Position numbers and translations under genes: made by a program
Shown here: one piece after another, positions 50,290 through 56,524 of the stretch
Position numbering within the stretch: position 1 is the first letter of the stretch
Layout of the letters: each line of letters starts with the position of its first letter
NCBI GenBank assembly: GCA_021802655.1
Contig: JAJZRP010000002.1
Coordinates: forward strand, 1 to 56,524
Length of the DNA stretch: 56,524 nt
Source: Pseudomonadota bacterium
Lineage (GTDB): Bacteria > Pseudomonadota > Gammaproteobacteria > Burkholderiales > JABEVD01
Reading direction: 5' to 3'
The notes under the pieces: model-generated
The model's input: the letters and a program-made list of their open reading frames with translations, nothing else
Databases searched by the model: none
Told to the model about the DNA's origin: nothing

Positions 50290-52623
50290 TCAGAGCTTCT
50301 GCTTGATGGCGAGAACGGCCTGATTGCGCACCGTTTTCAGGAGAGCAAGCTCCTTTTCCTCTATTTTCAGAAGATTGGACTCCACCCTGTCGGCATAGAG
50401 CATGCCAATGAGCCTTTTGTCGACGATGAGAGGAAACAGGATAAACGATTTCGCATCGATGCTGGCTCGATACCAGGTCGGAATCCGCTCCCTGATGTTT
50501 TCGGCATCGATATCCGAAATGAAGATGTCGAGTCCCTGCTCCAGGGCCACGAGAAATACGTCCCTGGGCCCTGAAAGCGGAAACCTGAACCGCTTCACGA
50601 TTTCCTCCACGCCCTGCCCCAAGCCAAACCTGCCCACCATGACATTCTGTTTGACGTCCTTGATGGCCAGCAATACTCTCGAGAAATTCATGCTGCGGTA
50701 TATCGTTTCAAGCACCATACGCAGAAGGTCGTTGAGGTCGTACTCTTCGAGCAACACATTGGTGATGTCCTGAATACCTGCTGTCAGCATGCTCCCCGAA
50801 TCCTGCTTTGCAGGGGCCGCATCGACTGCGTTTTCGACCTTGATCGTTTTCTGGAATTCGTCTTCGATCGGTTTCGCGCCGGAGCTGACGCCGGACCACT
50901 GGTTGACATGCTTCAGGAAGACGCTGTCCTTGCTGCTTACTCCGAGGATCTTGACCTCGACCATGAATTTCTTCATCGATTCTTCTATGGCCCTGCCGAG
51001 CATTTTCTCCGAAACGGGCAGGGCCGCATGGTAACGTGAAGCGAGTTGGTGGAGTTCACGCCCCTTGTCCTCGTGTTTTCCGGACTGCGCGACGCGGCGC
51101 AATTCGTTGGAAAGATTGGTCAGCACCCTGAGCTTGCCGGAATCCGAATCCTGATTTCTGACCTTTTCGTCGCCGATTTTTCGCATGCTGGATACGATTC
51201 TTTGCGGAAAGTGCCAGTTCTGCGCGATTCCGATACCGAGTTCCTCATAGGTAACACCCAGGACCGAGGCCGAGGCATCGTCTTCGCCCATCTTCTCGGT
51301 CAGATTGCTGATCGCCAGCGCCTCCTCGGGGAAATAGAATGTGGCAAGCAATTTCCCGAGATTGTAAAACATGGCGCAGATGGCGGCCTCCTCCGCATCC
51401 CTGATGCCGATTTTCGGCGCCAATTCCCTGGCCAGCACGCCGCTGAAAAATGTGGATATGATCTCGTCTCTGAGTTTGAGCGCCTGGGATTTGTTCTGCA
51501 GATGCTCGAAAAGCATGAGGGTGACCGCAACATTCCTGACGGTGTTGAAACCGAGGATGACGACAGCGCGCGAAACCGTGCTTATCGTACCTCCGAACTG
51601 GCCATAGGTTGCCGCATTGACCAGCTTGATCAGCTTGTTCGTGAGGGAAAAATCCCTCAGGATGAAGTTCGAAAGATTCGAAACGCTTTCCTTGTCGGAC
51701 ACGGCAATCTTGTTGACAGCACTGATCGCCTGAGAAAGCGCGGGAAAATCGGATTTGTGCCTCATCCTTCTGAGCAGAAACTCGAGGGTGCTCTGCTTCC
51801 CATCTCCCTCCATGTGTGCAGGCTCGCCATAGGCTTTCAATCCGGAGATCAGGCTCTCGGCATCCGGGTAACGGTCCTGGGGATTGATGGCAAGCGCCTT
51901 CAAAATAATGCTGTCCAGCTTCTCGTCCAAGGTCTGCATCATCTTCGAGGGAGGCGGAACCGGAATGGTCGCGATATTGTGCAGGATTTCCCTGAGGCTA
52001 TTTCCTTCGACGGGATGTCGCCCGGTCAGCATGACGTAAAGAACCATGCCGAGCGAAAAAATATCGGACTGCGGGCTCGATTTTTCTTTCGAAACATATT
52101 CCGGCGCCATATACAGCGGAGAACCGAGAAGCTCCGTGGCAGCATCGGGAGAAGCCATGCTTTGCGCAATTCCGAAATCCATGATCCTGGGCACGCCGGC
52201 TCCATCGATCATGATATTGGCCGGCTTGATATCCCTGTGTATGATCTTCTGGCTGTGCGCACAGGCAAGCCCTTCGAGTATTCTGAGCGCGATATCTATC
52301 GCTTCCATCGTCGGCAAAGCGCCGCTTTTCTTGATTCTCTGACCCAGGGTCATGCCTTCCACGTACTCGAACACCAGATAGGGTGCGCCCTCGTACTCTC
52401 CTGCGTCGTAAAGCGTGACGATATTGGGATGCCTGAGCCCCGCCACGATCCTCGCCTCGTCGAGCAATCCCTCGAAGCCCGTATCGATTGCGAGCACCTT
52501 GATTGCAACCTGCCTTCCGAGCCGGGGGTCCTGTGCGAGATAAACACTGCCCTGAGCCCCTTCGCCCAGCAGCCTTTCGATCTGAAAACGACCGATGGAT
52601 TTCAAATCTTTCACCAATTGCAA
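50290..52623 (-). CDS. Ser/Thr protein kinase - HDOD - GAF fusion
   Basis: LLGEGAQGSVYLAQDPRLGRQVAIKVL, IHRDIKPANIMI, DFGIAQS, then HDOD-like VSNLSNFILRDFSLTNKLIKLVNAATYG and C-terminal GAF-like segment. Confidence 0.9.
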   Translation of the reverse strand: MQLVKDLKSIGRFQIERLLGEGAQGSVYLAQDPRLGRQVAIKVLAIDTGFEGLLDEARIVAGLRHPNIVTLYDAGEYEGAPYLVFEYVEGMTLGQRIKKSGALPTMEAIDIALRILEGLACAHSQKIIHRDIKPANIMIDGAGVPRIMDFGIAQSMASPDAATELLGSPLYMAPEYVSKEKSSPQSDIFSLGMVLYVMLTGRHPVEGNSLREILHNIATIPVPPPSKMMQTLDEKLDSIILKALAINPQDRYPDAESLISGLKAYGEPAHMEGDGKQSTLEFLLRRMRHKSDFPALSQAISAVNKIAVSDKESVSNLSNFILRDFSLTNKLIKLVNAATYGQFGGTISTVSRAVVILGFNTVRNVAVTLMLFEHLQNKSQALKLRDEIISTFFSGVLARELAPKIGIRDAEEAAICAMFYNLGKLLATFYFPEEALAISNLTEKMGEDDASASVLGVTYEELGIGIAQNWHFPQRIVSSMRKIGDEKVRNQDSDSGKLRVLTNLSNELRRVAQSGKHEDKGRELHQLASRYHAALPVSEKMLGRAIEESMKKFMVEVKILGVSSKDSVFLKHVNQWSGVSSGAKPIEDEFQKTIKVENAVDAAPAKQDSGSMLTAGIQDITNVLLEEYDLNDLLRMVLETIYRSMNFSRVLLAIKDVKQNVMVGRFGLGQGVEEIVKRFRFPLSGPRDVFLVALEQGLDIFISDIDAENIRERIPTWYRASIDAKSFILFPLIVDKRLIGMLYADRVESNLLKIEEKELALLKTVRNQAVLAIKQKL

Positions 52624-52649
52624 CTCTCTGTCTGGACTAGAATCAAATC

Positions 52650-53024
52650 ATGAACTACAGGATTCTCGCCGATCTCGTTGCAATTCTCCACTTTTTGTTC
52701 ATCATCTTTGCGCTGTTCGGTGCAATCCTGGCGCTGAAATGGAAGCAAGCGATGTGGCTACAGATCCCTGCTGCGCTTTGGGCGGCGGCTGTCGAATATG
52801 CGAATCTCCCCTGCCCCATCACCCCCCTCGAAAAATGGCTCATCCGGAAAGAAGGGCTGAAAGCCTACCAGGGAAGTTTCGTCGAACATCACATGCTCTC
52901 CATCCTTTACCCCGGCCAGTTCGATAACAGCACCAGAATAATCCTCGGTACGGCCGTCCTTCTTCTCAATGTCGTCATTTACGGGAAGATCTTGAGACGA
53001 AGTCGAAAAAACGATCTAGAATAG
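52650..53024 (+). CDS. DUF2784-family membrane protein
   Basis: MNYRILADLVAILHFLFIIFALFGAIL...CPITPLEKWLIRKEG...SFVEHHMLSILYPG. Confidence 0.88.
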   Translation: MNYRILADLVAILHFLFIIFALFGAILALKWKQAMWLQIPAALWAAAVEYANLPCPITPLEKWLIRKEGLKAYQGSFVEHHMLSILYPGQFDNSTRIILGTAVLLLNVVIYGKILRRSRKNDLE

Positions 53025-53050
53025 CGATATTGTTAACATAAGTGCTCATC

Positions 53051-53470
53051 ATGAAACCCAGCTTTCTCCCCGTCATACGCGAACTGGCCCGCTGTTATCA
53101 GGCTTTCACGCATTATTCCGCAGCGCATATCCGCGAACTCGGACTCACCCCGCCGCAGTTCGACGTCATCTCCACCCTGGGAAACACGCCAGGCATGCCG
53201 CTATGCAAACTGGCCGAAAAAACGCTCATCACCAAGGGAACGCTCACTGGAGTGCTCGACAGGCTGGAAAACAAGGGCTTGCTGAAACGCATCGTGCCGC
53301 CGGAGAACAGGCGCAGCTTCATCGCCGTGCTGACACCGGAGGGAGAAAAAGTGTTCAAGGAGGCTTTTCCCGCCCATGGCGCATACCTCGAAAAGCGTCT
53401 GGGCAAGCTGAGCGCTGAAGAACTCGAAACCATCCGGTCGGCTCTGGAAAAACTGAGGGAGACATTCTGA
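53051..53470 (+). CDS. MarR-family transcriptional regulator
   Basis: wHTH: LTPPQFDVISTLGNTPGMPLCKLAEKTLITKGTLTGVLDRLENKGLLKRIVPPENRRSFIAVLTPEG. Confidence 0.92.
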   Translation: MKPSFLPVIRELARCYQAFTHYSAAHIRELGLTPPQFDVISTLGNTPGMPLCKLAEKTLITKGTLTGVLDRLENKGLLKRIVPPENRRSFIAVLTPEGEKVFKEAFPAHGAYLEKRLGKLSAEELETIRSALEKLRETF

Positions 53471-53542
53471 AATAATGTTTGCATTAGAAATGTTTCTGTA
53501 GTAACATTCAATCTCCTTCCCATATCTCAAAAGGAGTTCGAC

Positions 53543-53764
53543 ATGAAACAGGAACCTTTCGTCCTCGATCTCGCAGCCGGAACCTATTATTTCTGCGCCT
53601 GCGGGAAATCCAAAAATCTCCCCTATTGCGACGGCTCCCACAAGGGCTCGGATTTCACGCCCGACCAGGTCGAATTGAAGGAAGCCAAGAAGGTCGGGAT
53701 ATGCCGCTGCGGGAAATCCAAAAACAGGCCATTCTGCGACGGCACTCATTTGACCATCAAGTAA
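53543..53764 (+). CDS. Tandem CDGSH iron-sulfur protein
   Basis: CACGKSKNLPYCDGSH and CRCGKSKNRPFCDGTH in 73 aa. Confidence 0.94.
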   Translation: MKQEPFVLDLAAGTYYFCACGKSKNLPYCDGSHKGSDFTPDQVELKEAKKVGICRCGKSKNRPFCDGTHLTIK

Positions 53765-53777
53765 GAAGGGAGGAAGC

Positions 53778-54377
53778 ATGAACAAAGCTATCGTAACGCT
53801 TGCCGCAGCACTGGCACTTCAGAGCGGCATTGCCTTGGCCGATGCCTACCAGGTGCAGAATTCGAGCCCTGCCGGCACCTACAAAATCGATCCGACGCAC
53901 TCCATGGTCCAGTTCCGGGTCGGGCACATGGGCGTGAGCGAATTCCCCGGAAGATTCGACGCCATATCCGGCTCTTTCACCGTGGATGCCGCGCATCATG
54001 AAGCCGACAAGGTTTCGGTGGAAGTGCCCATAGACAGCCTGGATACCAATTTCGACAAACGCAACAAGGATCTGCTGGGACCCGATTTCTTCAACGCCAA
54101 GCAGTTCCCGACCATGACATTCACCTCGACCGGCGTGAAGATGAAAAACGCCAACGAGGGTACGCTGACCGGCAACCTGACCCTGCACGGCGTGACCAAA
54201 CCCGTCACATTCAGCCTGAGGCATGTCGGAGCAGGGCCCGACCCCTGGGGCGGATATCGCTCGGGCTATGTGGCGAAAACCACTATTCGTCGCAGCGACT
54301 TTGGCATGAACTACATGCTGAACGGCATCTCGGACACCATCGAGGTGCAGATCAACATCGAGGGCAAACGGCAATAA
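53778..54377 (+). CDS. YceI-family periplasmic protein
   Basis: Signal peptide then GTYKIDPTHSMVQFRVGHMGVSEFPGRFDAISGSFTVD; KPVTF. Confidence 0.93.
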   Translation: MNKAIVTLAAALALQSGIALADAYQVQNSSPAGTYKIDPTHSMVQFRVGHMGVSEFPGRFDAISGSFTVDAAHHEADKVSVEVPIDSLDTNFDKRNKDLLGPDFFNAKQFPTMTFTSTGVKMKNANEGTLTGNLTLHGVTKPVTFSLRHVGAGPDPWGGYRSGYVAKTTIRRSDFGMNYMLNGISDTIEVQINIEGKRQ

Positions 54378-54388
54378 GGGAGCCTCTG

Positions 54389-55207
54389 ATGGCCCCGATG
54401 CTCCTTTCGATGGCCGGGGAGACGGTCCTCTGGCCATTGGCGGCGACCGTTGCCGCAATGATGTTCGGCTTTTTGCTGCGCGATGCGCGCTCCAAACCCA
54501 TCGTCAGCACCCTCGCGACAGGGACGGGATTTCTGGTCGGATATACGCTGATCTACGGGATTTTTGCATTTCCCCCGCCTGAGCCGCAGGGTTGGCTTCC
54601 CTATTTGATGGCCTTGAATTTTCTGGTCTTTTCATTCGACGATCTGGCTGGCTTCTCCCATAGAATCAGGATCGTCCTGCAGGGAGCCTTCTCGATCTCA
54701 GGAAGCGTACTGATTCTGCTTCCCCTCTTCAAGACAGGATTTCCGGCATTACAACTCGCGGTGTCCGCCCTGCTCTGGTTCGGGCTCTGGATCGCCCTGG
54801 ACGGAAGAAACGGACCGATCCTTTTCCTCGTCGCCGCAGGCAATGCGATTGTCAGCGCGACCACGGGCAGCACCCTGCTCGGGCAACTGGGCGGGGTTCT
54901 TGCTGCTGTTCTGGGCGGGCATCTCGCCTTCAATTTCCCAAAACCGCGTATCCCCCTGGGGCATGCCGGAACCGCTGTCGCCGTGACGATCCTGGCAAGC
55001 CTGATGCTGATCGGCCGTGCCTATGCGGAAACCGCCCTCATCCCCAGCCTGCTGCTCCTATGTGCCATCCCCGCCGATTTCCTGGGAAGGTATCTTGGCC
55101 GCAACAGGAAAAGCCTGGAAATGATCATCTGCGGGGCACTCGCCCTGATCCCTGTCGCGATCGCATCGGCAATCGCGATCAAATCCTACCTTTCCCAGGA
55201 ATACTAG
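54389..55207 (+). CDS. Multi-pass membrane protein, unknown function
   Basis: 272 aa, strongly hydrophobic throughout; no recognised motif. Confidence 0.75.
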   Translation: MAPMLLSMAGETVLWPLAATVAAMMFGFLLRDARSKPIVSTLATGTGFLVGYTLIYGIFAFPPPEPQGWLPYLMALNFLVFSFDDLAGFSHRIRIVLQGAFSISGSVLILLPLFKTGFPALQLAVSALLWFGLWIALDGRNGPILFLVAAGNAIVSATTGSTLLGQLGGVLAAVLGGHLAFNFPKPRIPLGHAGTAVAVTILASLMLIGRAYAETALIPSLLLLCAIPADFLGRYLGRNRKSLEMIICGALALIPVAIASAIAIKSYLSQEY

Positions 55208-55746
55208 CCCTTTTGAGGCGTCCATAACACATCCCCGCAGCCGCTTTCCCTGTTGACCTTGCGGGCGAGAATAAAAAGGAAATCGGAAAGGCGATTGAGG
55301 TATTTGAGGCTTTCGGGGCCAACCTTCTCTATTCTGGAAAGCGCAACCAGCGAACGCTCCGCCCTTCTGCAAATCGTTCTCGCCAGATGGCAAAGCGCTG
55401 CCGCCCTCGATCCTCCGGGAAGAACGAATTCCCTGAGAGGGGAAAGATCGGCATTCATCTTTTCGAGATTTTCGTCGATCCTAGAAACATGATCTGCTAC
55501 GATTCTGGACTGCCCCGGCAGGCAAAGCTCGGCACCGAGTTCGAAAAGATCGTGCTGGATGGCAAGAAGAGACTCCTTCACGCTACCAGGCAGATTCTCC
55601 GCAAGAACGAGCCCGATCGAACTGTTGAGCTCGTCCACGTCCCCGATGGCGGCGATGCGCAAATCGTCCTTGCCCACCCTGGTCCCGTCGCCCAGCCCGG
55701 TCTTCCCCTCGTCTCCTGTCCTCGTGACGATCTTGCTCAATCGCAA
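55204..55746 (-). CDS. Cob(I)alamin adenosyltransferase, PduO type
   Basis: KIVTRTGDEGKTGLGDGTRVGKDDLRIAAIGDVDELNSSIG; RTICRRAERSLV; LNRLSDFLFILAR. Confidence 0.94.
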   Translation of the reverse strand: MRLSKIVTRTGDEGKTGLGDGTRVGKDDLRIAAIGDVDELNSSIGLVLAENLPGSVKESLLAIQHDLFELGAELCLPGQSRIVADHVSRIDENLEKMNADLSPLREFVLPGGSRAAALCHLARTICRRAERSLVALSRIEKVGPESLKYLNRLSDFLFILARKVNRESGCGDVLWTPQKG

Positions 55747-55805
55747 TTTGATTCCTTAATGAAAGTGTTTTTTTCCAGTATATCCATTGCCAGGCACAAT
55801 CGCGA

Positions 55806-56524
55806 TCACTCCCGATAATCGCCCTGACCGAAAACTTCACGCCACAACCTCGAAACGGCGTTCACTTCCTGCTCGACGCGACTTCTTTCGATGCGCGCAT
55901 AAGCTTCCCCGGCAAGCCTCAGCCTGTGCTGGATTCGCCGGAATTCGCGGTAGGCATCCTGCGCGTTTGAACCGACCTCCACCGGGATCAGCCCGATTTC
56001 GCCCAGCATGCCGAGCAATGCGATATTGCCGACATTGCCGGTGAGCTCCGGATGGTCATGCGCATGGGCGAGCACCAGGAACTGCACGGCGAATTCGACA
56101 TCGACGATGCCGCCCGGATCGTGCTTGATGTCGAAAAGATCGGTGCGATTGGGATGCCCTTCGAGCATTTTCTGCCGCATGGACAGGATTTCGTTTCTCA
56201 AACTCGGCATGTCGCGCTCCAGCATCAACACCCCGGTCCTGATCTCTTCGAACTCGTCTCCCACTCTCGCACTCCCGGCGACATGCCGCCCCCGGGTCAG
56301 GGCCTGATGTTCCCATACCCAGGCTCCACTCATCTGGTAGGCTCTGAAAGCGGCTATGGAGCTCACCAGAAGCCCGCTTGCGCCGTTCGGCCTCAGTCTC
56401 AGATCGGTTTCGTAAAGCACGCCCGATTGGGTGCTGCTGGTGAGCCAGGTATTGATGCGCTGCGCAAGCCTCGCATAGGTTTCCTGGGCATTCGGATGAT
56501 CGTCGTCGTAAAGAAAAACGATGT
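55806..56524 (-). CDS. glnE: Glutamine synthetase adenylyltransferase, C-terminal part (5' end truncated by window edge)
   Basis: YETDLRLRPNGASGLLVSSIAAFRAYQ..AWVWEHQALTRGRHVAG; DIKHDPGGIVDVEFAVQFLVL. Confidence 0.95.
   Translation of the reverse strand, partial: IVFLYDDDHPNAQETYARLAQRINTWLTSSTQSGVLYETDLRLRPNGASGLLVSSIAAFRAYQMSGAWVWEHQALTRGRHVAGSARVGDEFEEIRTGVLMLERDMPSLRNEILSMRQKMLEGHPNRTDLFDIKHDPGGIVDVEFAVQFLVLAHAHDHPELTGNVGNIALLGMLGEIGLIPVEVGSNAQDAYREFRRIQHRLRLAGEAYARIERSRVEQEVNAVSRLWREVFGQGDYRE

Noticed and set aside
51046-52653. 535-aa + ORF opposite the kinase-HDOD-GAF gene
   Set aside because: Shadow ORF; kinase motifs on the opposite strand are definitive.

Overview
This 56.5 kb window looks like an ordinary, densely coding chromosome segment from a betaproteobacterium. 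The taxon is inferred from gene content and order only. No transposase, integrase, phage module or CRISPR array was found. The left edge holds the 5' end of tuf (EF-Tu) followed by a tRNA-Thr/Gly/Tyr cluster. The most interesting region is about 6.85-18.26 kb. It is a run of minus-strand signalling genes: a soluble tandem Cache-like/CheW protein, a GGDEF-EAL protein with a CxxCH heme-type sensor, an Aer-PAS chemoreceptor carrying a paralogous CxxCH sensor, another GGDEF-EAL protein, and an ODP-like diiron metallo-beta-lactamase-fold protein. A divergent YcgR/PilZ flagellar-brake gene faces this run. I propose it as a candidate redox/O2-sensing system coupling chemotaxis to c-di-GMP. The rest is mostly housekeeping: xfp-ackA, cysG, ybiB, lolCD, recJ, prfB with its programmed frameshift, lysS, copA, bamD, rluD, pgeF, rimO, a DinG/YoaA-like helicase, a PduO-type adenosyltransferase and glnE. 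Other notable items are a secreted adenosine-deaminase-fold protein that has lost its catalytic residues, a Ser/Thr kinase-HDOD-GAF fusion, an untracked 32-aa membrane micro-ORF, several operator-like palindromes, and bamD/rluD start codons overlapping at one CATG. All homology calls are from reading protein motifs; no searches were run.
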